Shown piece after piece: positions 1 through 11,698 of a stretch of 64,000 nucleotides of DNA. Made by a program: the position numbers and the translations under genes. Below the pieces are notes generated by a model, which saw only the letters and a program-made list of their open reading frames with translations, was not told the DNA's origin and ran no database searches. Each line of letters opens with the position of its first letter. Position 1 is the stretch's first letter. The DNA is from Leucocoprinus leucothites (Eukaryota > Basidiomycota > Agaricomycetes > Agaricales > Agaricaceae): assembly GCA_013368445.1 (NCBI GenBank), contig JAACJO010000029.1, positions 62,001-126,000 on the forward strand, in the 5' to 3' direction.

Positions 1-540
1 ATCGCAAGTGATTTGAAACTGTGAGTGTGAGTGATGATGACTGTGAAATGGGTGTTTGCGACATCGTGAAGATGGAGGAGGGCGACAAGGGAGGATGCGG
101 TGGGGAATTTGGAATCGAGTTATTTAGGTCGTTGAAAGGAAAAATAGCGAGAGGTACTGCATCTCTGCACCTTGCCGTGCTACTTCATCCCACTCCCTAT
201 TTACAGCCAGCCTATAAACCAATACTGGCCCACCACGAAACTGCCAAGGGTCAAAAGCTCGAATGGTCCAGGGGTGTCGAGATATTTCACGATATCAACA
301 ACAGCTATGACCCCACGGGACGAGATCTTCTCGATAGAAAGTGGTAACTCGCTGATCAGATACAAGATGCGTCCAAGTGGTGCTACCAGAAATGAGACCC
401 TTGTATTCTGTAGTTGACTCGGGCGCTATTTTTGCTATAAAAGAATCGAAGATATCACAAAAATATCCAGAGATTTTCAGGAAACGTGACTTGCCATCAC
501 AGCCATGCTTGACCAAAACGCATGCCTGTCCCAATTACCA
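1..540 (-). pseudogene. Decayed BTB/POZ-type gene copy, cut by window edge
   Basis: Read on the minus strand, this stretch matches the intact gene at 55853-56729. The segment VVDIVKYLDTPGPF (about 300-255) corresponds to MVDVMQYLDTPGPL, and LISELPLSIEKI (about 365-330) to LISGLPVPIEKL. The intron region and the second exon can also be followed: REWDEVA...AEM against GWDDVAQQAAEM at about 190-155, then a proline-rich stretch to the window edge. Nucleotide alignment shows a one-base insertion near 385-395, just before the LISELP segment, which breaks the frame. No usable start remains. The family is a BTB-like protein-interaction module common in agaricomycetes; the relic itself should make no functional protein. 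The copy continues beyond the left edge. Confidence 0.75.
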
Positions 541-917
541 CTCCGAGTCGGGACCAACGCCCATGATGCACGCCTCCCGGACAGATTTCAACTCTTCCAT
601 TGGGCATGTTGAATAGCGATATATGTCCCACGATGTTATGAAAGGTGGCATGTACTTTGTGGTGATTACCTCGAAACCTTACATTAACAACTTTGGGGAG
701 CTTCGGTAGGAGGTTATATTCCTTCTTTATGATAACCTTGCAAGAAATTTACATTTGAACTATTGATGCTAATTGAACAATCACTCAAATATACAGTTTA
801 ATAAACTTTAAGCGGAATCTACACCTGCGCGATGGCCAGGTCACATTTATATGACCTTTTTCTCCTCCAGAAAGGTGATTACAGCTACCTTGGGTATACA
901 GCCAAACGTTTCTCGTC
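541..917. other. Intergenic, no gene seen
   Basis: AT-rich sequence between the BTB relic and the 3' end of the terpene synthase gene. It presumably holds the 3' untranslated region of that gene. I see no supported coding region, RNA or repeat. Confidence 0.5.
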
Positions 918-2019
918 TCACCAGAGATCGAGATGGCTCAGCTTGTATCGCACAGAAAGTGAATGGAATGCGACATAGCCAATACAGAATCCTCGGAATG
1001 CATTTAATGCCTCGGGGGATGACTGCAATAACTGCGCCGCCCGTTGATAACACTCGGTGGTAGCGTCAGCCAATTGTTTTAGTGCCTCGACCTTGTTGAT
1101 TCCATTTGCCTTTGCACTCATTGAGACGAAATTGACAGATTCCCCATCGAGTTCTTCTTTATAGAATGAGAGGAGGTCACTATCGACATAGCAACATCAG
1201 TATAGAGATTAAAAAAGCAATAATAAACATCAACACACTTGGTATGGTCAATGAAATGCAGGAAGTCGGGAGTCACTTGGATCCACTGCTTGACGTCTAA
1301 GTCTGGTGGGAACACCTGGAAGCAGTATGCTCTTGAAATCCCCGACATACGCCTAGTGAACTGCGGGAATCCAGGTGCCATTTTGGATTGGACCTAGCAG
1401 AAGGTGAATATAAGCATCGTGGGCCTGAAAAACTGCCAGGTACTGGATACTGCTCACCTCCATGCCTTCGATTGTACTATCAAGTATTGTTGATGTCAAA
1501 AAGTCCAACTCGGCCGCAAGTATGATATTGGCTCCAATCGTATCCCAATGCTCCCGAAATTCCTGACTCATCTCCACGACCCTGTCCAACACAGGATACA
1601 TTTGTTTCTCCTGCCGAATAAACCTACTTGTAAACTCCTTCAACCCCTCTGCGTAAACCTCGTAGTAATCATCAATGTGGGTCATGAGTCCAGTCCAGAC
1701 TGCAATGAAGATGCGAGTAGAGTAGTTTTCGAGATGACGGTAAGCAGTGTCGCCGATGGCAATACCCACGTCTAGGGGTTTGGAGAGCAGGGCGAGGTCG
1801 AGACCACGGCGGGTGGCATCCGCGTAACATGCATCGCGGTAGGATTCATCCAACTTGACGTCTCGGGGGAATTTGATATCACATTGCTTGAGGAAATCGG
1901 AAAGAATTTCCTGAATTTGTGACTTCATAGAGATAGACATGGTGGTAACCTATGTGCGTCTGTATCAGGTACTCGATCGCGCAAGTTGAAGAGTCAAAAT
2001 TCACCTTTACCGGGGACAT
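918..2019 (-). CDS. Sesquiterpene synthase, Tri5-like (class I terpene cyclase)
   Basis: Class I terpene cyclases ionise a prenyl diphosphate (usually farnesyl diphosphate in this family) with bound Mg2+ and cyclise it. Seen here: the aspartate-rich motif DDYYE after GLMTHI, and the second metal site NDLLSFYKEELDGES, which appears only after a 59-bp intron (1238-1180) is removed. That join creates the Asn codon. A second intron (1457-1394, 64 bp) joins GME to VQSKMAPGFP. The C-terminal part contains a GYVAFHSLSVRYKL segment typical of the family. From ATG 1940 the product is 299 aa. An upstream ATG at 2019 plus a 61-bp intron (2010-1950) adds six residues in frame and lies closer to the TATA box, so I chose it. 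It resembles the trichodiene-synthase-like proteins of mushrooms; the actual product cannot be told from sequence. Confidence 0.88.
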
Positions 2020-2085
2020 TTCTTTCTTGAAAACTAAACAAGTGTAGAAGAGCTGGCTTTGTGTCTTCAAGCAAAGTCGAGAGAC

Positions 2086-2096
2086 CCTTATATACC
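2086..2096 (-). promoter_or_regulatory. TATA box of the terpene synthase gene
   Basis: The minus strand reads GGTATATAAGG about 70 bases upstream of the ATG at 2019, the spacing expected for a fungal core promoter with a short leader. It supports 2019 as a real start, with the 61-bp first intron. Confidence 0.6.
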
Positions 2097-2099
2097 ATG

Positions 2100-3290
2100 A
2101 GCTGGTACAGGTACGGGCCCAATGATCAGCTGGTCATACTCGGCTCAATGTCCATGGGATACCGACTTCTCTGTACAGCCTACTCGGAAGGAGAGCGTTT
2201 ACGTCGCACTCAAATTTCAGGGAATAGCGGAGTCGTGGCCATGCAGATGGATCAACCAGTGGCCGGTCTTGATCGTTAAACGCATGTTTAACATTAGGCG
2301 CGCAGAAATAGCACGGAAATTGACTGTAAGATACTACCGTCGCGTGCTTATCGGTCATCAAGTTCCAGAAATGAAGTCGAGAGGTCACTAGGGAAATTTT
2401 CGGAGATATGTTGAATGGTTTGTAACACAGTGTTAAAATGACATCTGGGGGCGAGTTGTCGGCCTTGCGTAAGGAATAGCATCCATTGAGGAGCATACTG
2501 CCTCTTTGCAATTTTTGCTTGCTGATCCCAGATAAATCGGTTATACCTGGAACATAAGCCGGAGCCTAAAAATAGAATACTTCCCATCAACGCGATGAGA
2601 AGGACGTTTGCACTGTTCATGTCAACCGGCTTACTGATACAAATTAGGTTTATCACGCACAGCACTATAATATGTGACCGCAAGATATTATTGCGGTCAT
2701 AGTTGGACGTATGTTCCAGGACAGGATCGAACACGGAAACTGGACGATCATGTACGAGTTTCTACCGGTATTCTTACAAACAAGACATCTCCGAAGGTAC
2801 TCAATTAAAGTAGCCTAACCTGACAAGTTGGAAATAGCCTAAATCCGACAAAGCGGGTCCAAGTTTAGGCCCGTGGCACCACCGGGAGGCGGAGACATCA
2901 TTAGGTGCGGAGGTTGCTGAGCCTGAAAACTGGAACGAATCAAAATAGGCTCTGGAATTTGATCACAGGGATCAGACGCTGAACAAGCCAAATTTAATTG
3001 ACACCTAGCATTGATTACATCAATGGATGACCCTGTATTTTTTGAAGTCGAACAACACAATTCATCCCTCGCCAGAGAAAAGAACCGGAACCGGTTACAA
3101 AGAAGCATCGATCTATGAAAAGGACAACAACGTTTTAACAAACTCTACTTCACTGATGATACAACAAAGACATAAAGGCATGAAGCAAACATATGATACA
3201 TATGAATCAATGAGCATTATTGGACATCGACGAATCCTGGCGTCGTGATTCTACGAGACCAGCCTCGCATAACCGAAGGTAGAGAAGGAA
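2100..3290. other. No confident gene; open frames on minus strand
   Basis: The minus strand has open stretches at 2348-2734 (one hydrophobic segment, NVLLIALMGSILFLG) and 2839-3141. I looked for a tailoring enzyme such as a cytochrome P450 beside the terpene synthase and found no haem-binding FxxGxxxC or ExxR motif in any frame. These may be unrelated short genes or relics. Confidence 0.35.
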
Positions 3291-3293
3291 CAA

Positions 3294-4487
3294 TCAGAAG
3301 CGTTGGTCGATGCCGCATGTCGACATCTTCGGGCCGGTACGAGCACGAGACTGGTTCTGAGAAGTGTTATCCCGGCGGAATCGATGGAACTTTTTGTTTG
3401 CTGCTAGAAGTTCACCCTGGGAGCGTGAAGGAGCTGCTTGGGAAGCTGCACCAAGCATGACACCGCCTGTGAGGGTGGTGCTTTGGCCCCCTTGATAGAG
3501 GTAGCGTTGTATCTTTCTTGTTGGCGGGTTGGCGACAGGGAGAGGAACAAAAACCTCACGGCGAGGGACTGTAAGGCGACGCTCAGAGGTAGGAATGAAA
3601 GGTTGTGCGATTGCTTTGACTGGAGGAGACAGACTAGAAGAGGTCGTTGAGACTGATGTGAGACTCTCCTGTGACGAAGAGTACGAGAATGTGGATGACA
3701 ACGGGGAATTCGAACGGGACGATTCCGCGGAAGAAACAGGGGAAGGTGTGTTACGGCCATAGGCATGAGCGGACTGGCGGAAGGCAAAGTGGGAATGAAA
3801 AATCTCCTCCTCAAGGATTGACGGACGCGTCAAACGTGATGGGACAGGTGCCCTGGGCACGGGCATCTTTGGAGCGTTAAACCGTTCGCGAATAGGTGTG
3901 GGCGAAATGCCACAAGCGTCGAGCCGAGAGATCAAAGCAAATATCTCATCGGCTTCTTCTTCCTCATGTTCCGATTGGAGGAGTTGCTGCGCAAGTGTTT
4001 TCGGTAGAGCAGCGTGTGGTGAGGTGACGGAGGGAGTGTCTTTGTTCTGTCTGATGTATCGGCTAATAGGGACCTGGCGCTTCGGTTTAGGATTAGATAA
4101 TGTCGTAGATGGAGCAAGGGAACGACGAACGGTAGGGGCTTGCTTCCAAATTACTGCTCTTCCGGGAATTCCAGTGACCCGGACAGAAACAGCCGTGTTC
4201 TCAATTGTCAGGTCAAATTCTCGTCCGCCGAGGACGAAGAACCAATCCGACCAGTCAATGTGAGCGGCAACACACGCAAAGTCCACGGCGCGTGGAGGTG
4301 CAGCCGAGGAGAATGTGAGTGTGAGGTGAGCATTATGAAGCCACGCAGGCGTGGCGCTGAGAGTGGAAAGAAGAATGTCCCTGACGGAAGTGACGGAGGG
4401 CTGGGGAAGGATGAGAGAAAGAGAGCAAGTCAGGAAGTTGACTGCTTCGACCAGGCACGGGAAAGCGATGACCGCGGTGGAAGACAT
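3294..4487 (-). CDS. Putative BTG/Tob-like (anti-proliferative domain) protein
   Basis: A single long open frame on the minus strand. The in-frame ATG at 4487 (MSSTAVIAFPCLVEA) is preferred over 4553 because the conserved-looking part begins there; it gives 397 aa. The first ~115 residues look globular and end in WSDWFFVLGGREFDL...AVSVRVTG, which resembles the end of the BTG/Tob (anti-proliferative) domain as found in basidiomycete proteins. That match is from memory and is tentative. The remainder is low-complexity, rich in Ser, Pro and Arg, with an acidic EEEEADE patch, as expected for a disordered regulatory tail. BTG/Tob proteins bind the CCR4-NOT deadenylase in animals; a similar role here is inference only. 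No intron is needed, unusual among its neighbours. Confidence 0.5.
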   Translation of the reverse strand: MSSTAVIAFPCLVEAVNFLTCSLSLILPQPSVTSVRDILLSTLSATPAWLHNAHLTLTFSSAAPPRAVDFACVAAHIDWSDWFFVLGGREFDLTIENTAVSVRVTGIPGRAVIWKQAPTVRRSLAPSTTLSNPKPKRQVPISRYIRQNKDTPSVTSPHAALPKTLAQQLLQSEHEEEEADEIFALISRLDACGISPTPIRERFNAPKMPVPRAPVPSRLTRPSILEEEIFHSHFAFRQSAHAYGRNTPSPVSSAESSRSNSPLSSTFSYSSSQESLTSVSTTSSSLSPPVKAIAQPFIPTSERRLTVPRREVFVPLPVANPPTRKIQRYLYQGGQSTTLTGGVMLGAASQAAPSRSQGELLAANKKFHRFRRDNTSQNQSRARTGPKMSTCGIDQRF

Positions 4488-4830
4488 AGGCTGACAGTGG
4501 GATTGGCTAGAAAACGAAACTGTGATCGAAGAGAATTGCAAGAGGGAATACAAAATTTATCGACCGGCGATGGTTATGGTGGATGGATCTGTAGAGAGCC
4601 AATGTTAGAATGACGAGTGACAAAAAAGAGGAAAGAGATGCTTTACAGTAAACCAAAATTACTGCTGTAGGTCTGACGAAAGTGATCAGCGAACGAAGAA
4701 TGGAGGTGATTTAGAATTTCAGCTGCTCAGGATGGAACCTGCGTTAAGGGGGGTGGGTTGGGTATGACAAGAGCTTTATACACACAAAAAGCGCCTAGGG
4801 CGGCATGTGTAACCAATTATCGAACAGCGC

Positions 4831-4847
4831 CATTGTCCAGGACAATG
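4831..4847. repeat. 17-bp perfect palindrome
   Basis: CATTGTCC, one spacer base, then GGACAATG: two perfect 8-base arms. It sits about 345 bp upstream of the BTG-like gene start, a plausible place for a dimeric regulator to bind, but no function is shown. Confidence 0.7.
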
Positions 4848-4870
4848 TCGTTGGTATCACAATGTCGACA

Positions 4871-4925
4871 AAACAACCAAACACAACTTGTTTGGTTGTT
4901 TGGCTGTTTGGCTGTTTGGTTGTTT
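4871..4925. repeat. Octamer tandem repeat with 12-bp inverted repeat
   Basis: The right arm begins an array of GTTTGGYT octamers repeated four and a half times (4890-4925). The first octamers also form a perfect 12-base inverted repeat with 4871-4882 across a 7-base loop, so the array could fold into a hairpin. It is microsatellite-like and may vary between strains. Confidence 0.8.
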
Positions 4926-5428
4926 AGCTATGTCACACGAAAGTATGTGAGTGACAATTTGTCACAACAGCTCGTCCCATCATTGCATCCTATCAAGTAC
5001 GTCTGCAGAGTGCTATATCTTTAATCTACACAATCGTTCCATTGCCAAGCACTACGCATAACTCTATCAAGGTATACCTCGAAAAATTCTCGTGATTATC
5101 GTCGAGTTTGTTTTTGCAGGGCGATGTTCACATTGCCCGGCCATTACTCTAAGCGATGTCTGTTCTACTAAATAGCGTGCATTCTGTTGTCGATTCAGCA
5201 ATACAACCTCTTGTTCATTAGTATGATTTTTGATTGATATATCGGAGATGTTATATATAGAAATATACCAATTTATACTTTGTGCGCAAGCCTGATCAAG
5301 ATGAAGATATAAGCAAAGCAAGCTATACACAGCAGGTTTAAGCAAAACGTTCTGTGTCATCTCATCATAAAAAGACTACATAAATCCATCAATTGCTGGA
5401 CGCCTTCTCGTCGATACCTCCTTCAATG

Positions 5429-8378
5429 TCATTCCTGACTGGACCTCCCGTCAGCCCACCAGGTACGAAGGTACCTGAAAATCTGTAAGCACGTAGAAGA
5501 TCTCCCCGAGTATAGACATTCACCTTCACGTAGCTCACGCTCCGCACTGTGCCTGTCTTTCATCTCGGCGTATTCTGTATTCGGAACGAAAAGCGGCGCA
5601 TCTTCGAATAAGGCGTCCATTTCTAGTCAAAATCTATCAGAGGAAATATATCACGTGGATTAGCATAGAGACGGTACCTTCAAGCCGTCTTCCTGTGGTT
5701 TCCTTTGGAGTAGTGAGTATACCAGACGATTCAATCGAGTGTTTGTAACCTACCGGATAGAATGCCCAGATAACAAATGCACTAAAGATGATTCGTTAAC
5801 ACAGTAGTTTTCAGCCCATCCGATATAGGCTCACTTCGTATGTCCACAGATGGCGAAGACAAGATCTGATTCACCCGAGTAAGTAGCGAAATATCGTCAT
5901 CAAGGGCCATACATACAATATCTAACGGATTGTTTAGTAACGTTGAAAAGAAACTTAAATGCAGGAACTCACTTCCATCCGATCCCGAGGAACGCACGGG
6001 GTGTTACCTGTGCGATGAAGCTAAGACAGCAGTTGGTTAGGCAATAATAAGCTTAATTAAATAAGACCTACAAGTTTGATATCCACGAAGACGAGCTCGT
6101 GATAGCAGTGCTCTTCGCGCGGGTACGAGTCGAGAAGATCTCAGCTGGGTACGCCCATGACAATGGACCAATACAAGCGCTAAAAAAGAAGTTGAAAACC
6201 CAAGTCCTACATCAAAGCATTGAATATTAGTGGTCTAATCTCAAAGATAGATGGGACATAGCTCACGTTACTAAAGGAAACAATGGCCTCTGTCAGACGA
6301 TGTGGAGCAACAAGTAACAAGAAAGCGTACTGATGAAAATCTAATTGAAATTTGAGAACGCTTCGATAGCGAAAGGTTGAGTGATATGCGAACTACTCAC
6401 ATAATGTGCCTGAAAGCATTATTCGATAAATGATGAGAGAAAGAACCAAGGAGCGAAGATAGACTGAAGACGCACAGCGTTACTGTTCAGACCAAGTTAG
6501 TCAACAAGGAAATTACCAATCACCAAATGAGGAAAGCTCACTTATTCACAGTCCCAGGCCATCTCGCCATTAGAATAGAACCAACAACGAACGAAAGACC
6601 AGATGCAATATTTCCAATAATCAAAGGTCTTCTCCTTCCAGTGTGGTCAATCCACAGGACACAACAAGCCTCGCCGATGAGTGCAATAACGCTATTAATG
6701 GACTGGAACAAGAGGATGCGGGTCGACGTGAAACCCATCTAGGTTGCGCAATGACTTAAAATGAGGCTTCTACCAAAGGGAGGTGTACGCACTGTTGTGA
6801 ATATCTGAATGGGGAAGGTAAGTAAGTAATTTCACGATCGTAAATAGTGGGCCTACTGTGGTAGAATAATACTGAATAGCGCTGACGCCCGTCATTTGAA
6901 CAGAGAATTGCAGAATATACCTGTGTATGTCGTCAGCCAGGTCCGAGCTTTGCTTTACATCAGTCCATTACTCACCCAAGACTAAGTCGGCGGAAGTTAC
7001 TCGGAACAGTGAAAAGCTCTGCCCAGCTATAATAGCATCAGCGAAACACAAACCAAGCAGTCTATAGTTTGAAACTCACGTTGCTTCACCAATGTCCTTC
7101 GTTTTACTGATATCAGCTTTCATATCTTCAATCTGAGCAATGACGAGTTTATCGTTTATATCGCCTCTTGCGTGAAGGCGGGCGAGCGTAGCACGAGCTA
7201 ATGAGTATAGTTTGAGTATTTGATTTCGTCGATTATCATTGTTTCACGTTACCTTCGTCTTCCCTCCCTTTTTCCATCAGCCATCGTGGACTGTAATTCC
7301 ATAAATACTGATGTCTTTTCGCAAGCAGTGGAAATAAACCCACGATTCGGGGAGAAGTAACATGAAGCAGATGAGAGGTATAGCTGGAATGATCTAGGGG
7401 GTAGAAGATAAATAGCATTATAAAGGATGAGTGTGGAACACGTACTTGAATACCTAGAGGTACTCTCCATTCTGCTGGGGTTCCCTTAAGTCCCGCTGAA
7501 GTGCCATATGTCTGGAAAGGATGTTGAGTTGAAACTACTTCAGAATCATAAATGATATAGGTCTTACAATCCACGATGCGCAAAAAGCTGCCAACAGTCA
7601 TAATTATCAGAGTACGAATACTGGAACGTGTCTCAGCTCACCTCCAATCCCGAGCATAAATTGTTGAAGAGTTGTCAGCCGACCTCGGATACTCGGGTGG
7701 GCGATCTCCGCCTGGTATAACGGGGCAAGGTCAGAAACGATTCCCACACCGTATCCTGCACAAGCCGTTGAGTGTCTGTGGACAAACTACGAAAAAGAAT
7801 CACAAGCTCACCGGCAAAGAATCGTCCGGCAAGCATCATATCCATGTTCTGTGCCGCTGTCTGGAGGACACCACCAACACTACAACATAATCGGTTTCGC
7901 TCAATCTGGGAAATGTCAAAAACCGGAGAAATTTCGGCGTACATGTATATTGCTGCACCAACTTGGATGGTCTTGCGTCGTCCGAAACGGTCAGCTACGT
8001 ACGCGACGATGAACATTCCAAAGAAACTGAAATGTGGTCTGAGCAGAGGTTACGAGGGAGAAAAGTGTTGCACAGCACCAGCCAAGAACTAGAAAAGTCG
8101 CGTTAAACACAACAGATTACAGTGTCAAGCGAAGATTCCGCACCAAAGATACTCGTAATGAGTCCTTGTAAGTTCGGATCGGCATATCTTGGGCCCATTA
8201 CATTCTTGAAATCTGGGGCAGGGAGCACTCCAGCGATAACACCCAAGTCATATCCAAAGATGATACTCCCGAGACCTATAGAATTATCGTCAAACTCTTG
8301 TTGTTATAACGGATAAAAAATCAACTCACTAGCAAAGAGTCCACATAGCCAAGTGTATACCTTTGGTGGAAGTCCCAT
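5429..8378 (-). CDS. MFS sugar transporter (hexose/lactose permease type)
   Basis: A twelve-helix sugar:proton symporter of the plasma membrane, cut by at least ten short introns. Start ATG 8378 (MGLPPKVYTWLCGLFA) joins across a ~54-bp intron to SLGSIIFGYDLGVIAGVL, the classic first helix. Other family marks: VADRFGRRKTIQVGA (helix 2-3 loop), LYQAEIAHPSIRGRLTTLQQ, YSPRWLMEKGR (the PESPRxL equivalent), IDHTGRRRPLIIGN (helix 8-9 loop), AQVTPRAFLGIGWK and FVIWAFYPETTGRRLE. The C-terminus LEEMDALFEDAPLFV-like segment is also typical. The last exon boundary and the exact stop are uncertain. The arabinofuranosidase gene starts 0.8 kb away in the opposite direction, which would suit joint use of pentose-containing polymers, but shared regulation is inference. 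The substrate cannot be assigned from sequence. Confidence 0.85.
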
Positions 8379-9196
8379 CGTCGTCGTGCTTCAAGAGTAG
8401 CCAGCAGCGCACACATACCCACGAACGATTTATGGGTATTTATTACTCTTGTGGAGACTTCTCTAGCCCCGTTTTGATGTGATAAAAACGGCCCGGCTCC
8501 TGTTGAGTGTATCACGGGATGGAAGAAATGGGGAGGGTCGTTGATAAAGAGGCACATAATTTCATAACGGCAGAGCGAGATTCTTTCGCAGGTAGGGATC
8601 GAACGTTGAGTTTGTGACTGTCTGCGATAGCTAATTCATGAAGGGGGCCCTTCTTAAGAAGGCGTATATCATGTTTTGACTTGCTGTAGTACCAAAGTGA
8701 GCCGATCAATATTCTGAGTTATGTACTACGAACCATTGCGTAGTTGGTAGTGGAGGGCGTGGTTGGGTTCCGTAACATCGGTACCGACAGGTGGGAGGCG
8801 ACCAGGGCAACTCCACATCAGATCAGATCCAGGTAATCTCAGGTAATTCGATGGCGAAGAGTGAACTACAACAAGAGATCACGATTGTATTTGTATGTGA
8901 GGTGCTTGCCAAATAAATCCTGTTTGTCTTTCAATTGCTTCCGCAACCTGGCTTATGTCCGTTGTTCACACCTCTTGTGACCCATGGGGTCTAATCAGAA
9001 TGCAGGCGAATAGCCTTCTCACCCAGTTCCACTGCGAAAATTAATCTCGATGCCATGGTCACCGGACTCACTTTCCGTTTCCACGGTCCGCAATACCCAG
9101 TCAACGGACCGTCATGTGGTCTCCTCTTCGAAATCCCCGAAGCCAGCGTTCTACGTATATCTTAGACAACAGAAGTCGTGCAGCCCGTAAAACAGG
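8379..9196. other. Divergent promoter region, transporter / arabinofuranosidase
   Basis: About 0.8 kb between two genes transcribed away from each other. Short open frames here show no family resemblance. It must hold both promoters; I could not pick out a convincing TATA box or regulator site. Confidence 0.5.
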
Positions 9197-11698
9197 ATGT
9201 CTTCGCCCACGATTCACGTCGATTCAGCGCGTATCATCGATGAAGTCGACCCACGTATCTACTCTGGTTTTACGGAACATATGGGCCGTTGCATCTACGG
9301 AGGCATCTACGACCCGAAGAACGAGCATGGCCTCTCTGACCCGAATACAGGCTACCGTCTTGATGTTCTTGAAGTATTGAAAGACTTACGTGTTCCCCTT
9401 GTTCGTTATCCCGGAGGGTGGGCCGTTTCAAGTTATTAGAAGGATCATCTCACGCTAACGAAATCGCTTGCAGCAACTTCGTCAGCACCTACAGATGGCA
9501 AGGTAGTAGACAAATCATCCGTTATTTTGCGTTCTGCTGAGTTTTTGGAAGATGGCATCGGACCAAAGGAATCAAGACCTCGACGACCCGAGCTTGCGTG
9601 GTTGACAGAGGAGAGCAATCAGTTTGGCACTGGTATATATATATCCATACTAGATTCTTGATACTATACTAAACTTTGATTTTCAGACGAATTCATTCAA
9701 TGGTGTCGCACCGTTGGGACTGAACCATTCATCTGTTTCAACATGGGGACAGGCACGCTTGAGGATGCTCTAGCTTGGGTTGAATACTGTAATAGGTGGG
9801 TTTCACAGCAAAACGCCGTCAACCGCCTTCCATAGTCCCGCTATAGCTCTTCCAACACCTACTACGCCAACCTGAGGCGGAAGAACGGTCACGAAGAGCC
9901 TTACAACGTCAAAGTAATGTAATTCTTTAATTCAATTTCTCGCGTCCACTGATCGCAACTAGTACTGGGCACTTGGTCATTCCTCTTCATCATTACAAGA
10001 ACCATCTCTGATCAGATTCTTCCACAGGCAACGAGGTTTGGGGTCCATGGCAAGGTCAGTTCGTCACTTAACCTCCTTTTGTGTTATTCTCATTTGCTAT
10101 CGCAGTTGGTCAGATGGAATCTCAAGACTACTCGAAGAAGGCTTATCAGTGGGCCAAAGCCCTAAGACTCCTGGACCCAAGTATTCAACTTATCTCTTGT
10201 GGAGGTGCGTCTACCGAACGTCACATTCAAACATCAATTCCCAATATTCACTCTATGTCCAGAGACCGGGTACGCTGACTGGGATGACGTGATTCTTCGC
10301 AAACTCGCCCCTGTGGTCGACTATCACTCAATTCATAGTGCGTAGTCCGTCTTTCATCAAGCATACAGTTTTCCCATGGAACCTCAGTCTATACCGTCAG
10401 CCAAGGCCAACATGCCGTCAATGTCATGGGCCGTAAGCCAATCCTCCGTGGTCACCAATGTCCCCTTCTGAAATAATGCTAATAGCTGCTGCCGCTGAGA
10501 AGGCCATCGAAATTACGCGTTCGCTCATCGACCTCACGAAAATTCAGAATAATTTAAGTAAACCTTTGACTGTGTACGTAGGCCCCTTGTCATCCTATTT
10601 CTTGCAGAGGATCTCACATCAGACCCAGGTGTTTCGATGAATGGAACGTATGGTAAGCGATTCAAAGCTCGCCCTTCCCCTTGGCACTTACTGTCCGTCA
10701 TTTTTATGAAGGGATCCTGTTCGAGGTGAGTTGTGAACCATCATTCCGATTAACCCAAACTCAAGCCCAACCACAGCACCAGGAGAGAAGGGAGCCGAAG
10801 AGCATTACGACCTTTCAGATGCACTCGGTATGAACACTCTTTTTGGGCTAATTCTTGTTCGCTCACCGTTTGACAGCCGTCGCTGCATGGCTGAACGTTT
10901 TCGTTCGTAAGGCTGATATCGTCAAGATTGCTTGCATCGCACAGTACGCACTATACTCCTAGACCCCACCTTACCAGTAGCTCATTCATGATGCAGATCC
11001 GTCAATGTTATATCACCTGTAAGTATCGACACTTGGCCCTCTCTATTCAATATAACCTAGGAATCCCTCAGATCATCACTTCACCAACTGGGCTTTTCCG
11101 CCAAGTGAGTCTCGCCGTAACCCCACACTCTTATGTACTCATCCTCGACCTCTCAATTTAGACAACGTATTACCCTCTTCATCTCTTCTCGAACCTCATG
11201 CGCGGATCCTCCCTCGACGTCTATGTCACAACTCCCTCTGGCAATCCATCATCTACAATCTACACCGGCCCTACCGTACCCAAATTCGTTCAAGACCTTA
11301 CACCACATACACCCGATTCGAAGAAACTCACGAAATTCGTCGATGTCAGCGCTGTCCTTGCTACTACACCTTCCACCACGTCCGGGGGTCCTGGAGGTCG
11401 AGAAATCAGGATTGCTATTCTCAATAAACATGAGGCCGAGGAATACGACATACCCATTGTTTTTGGGAGAGAGGTGGAACTAGTAGGGCAGGAGATTGAT
11501 GTGTATGAGGTTTGGCATGAGAATTTGAAAGCGACGAATTGGTTCGGGGAGGAGAAGGTTAAAACTGTAAAGAGGAAGGAGAAGTTTGAGGGTGTTTATC
11601 GGTTGAAGAAGCATTCGTTCCAAAGTGCGTATCCTTGATGACTATTGGAAGCTCATGCTGATTTCGAGATTACAGTTCTTGTTTTTACTATTGCCTAA
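9197..11698 (+). CDS. GH51 alpha-L-arabinofuranosidase
   Basis: Releases terminal arabinofuranose from arabinoxylan, arabinan or derived oligosaccharides by a retaining mechanism. The N-terminus [31 protein letters not shown] has no signal peptide, so the enzyme should be intracellular, as many GH51 enzymes are. After intron removal (VRYPGG joined to NFVSTYRWQ) the barrel shows the acid/base glutamate in YWALGNEVWG (about 9960-10050) and the nucleophile in RCFDEWNVW (about 10622-10652). The C-terminal beta domain follows ([29 protein letters not shown]..., then [11 protein letters not shown]). About a dozen short introns interrupt it. A last intron at ~11624-11675 would replace the SAYP ending by ILVFTIA and stop at 11698; without it translation stops at 11638. 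Confidence 0.9.

Larger units (their letters stand above)
4620..5428. other. Intergenic with palindromes and octamer repeats
   Basis: Upstream of the minus-strand BTG-like gene and downstream of the sugar transporter. It contains the palindrome, hairpin and octamer array listed separately, and further TGTCAC/GTGACA pairs around 4930-4975. No coding region is supported. Confidence 0.5.

Noticed and set aside
2134..2734. Possible cytochrome P450 next to the terpene synthase
   Set aside because: One hydrophobic N-terminal-like segment is present, but no ExxR, PERF-like or haem-binding FxxGxxxC motif appears in any frame.
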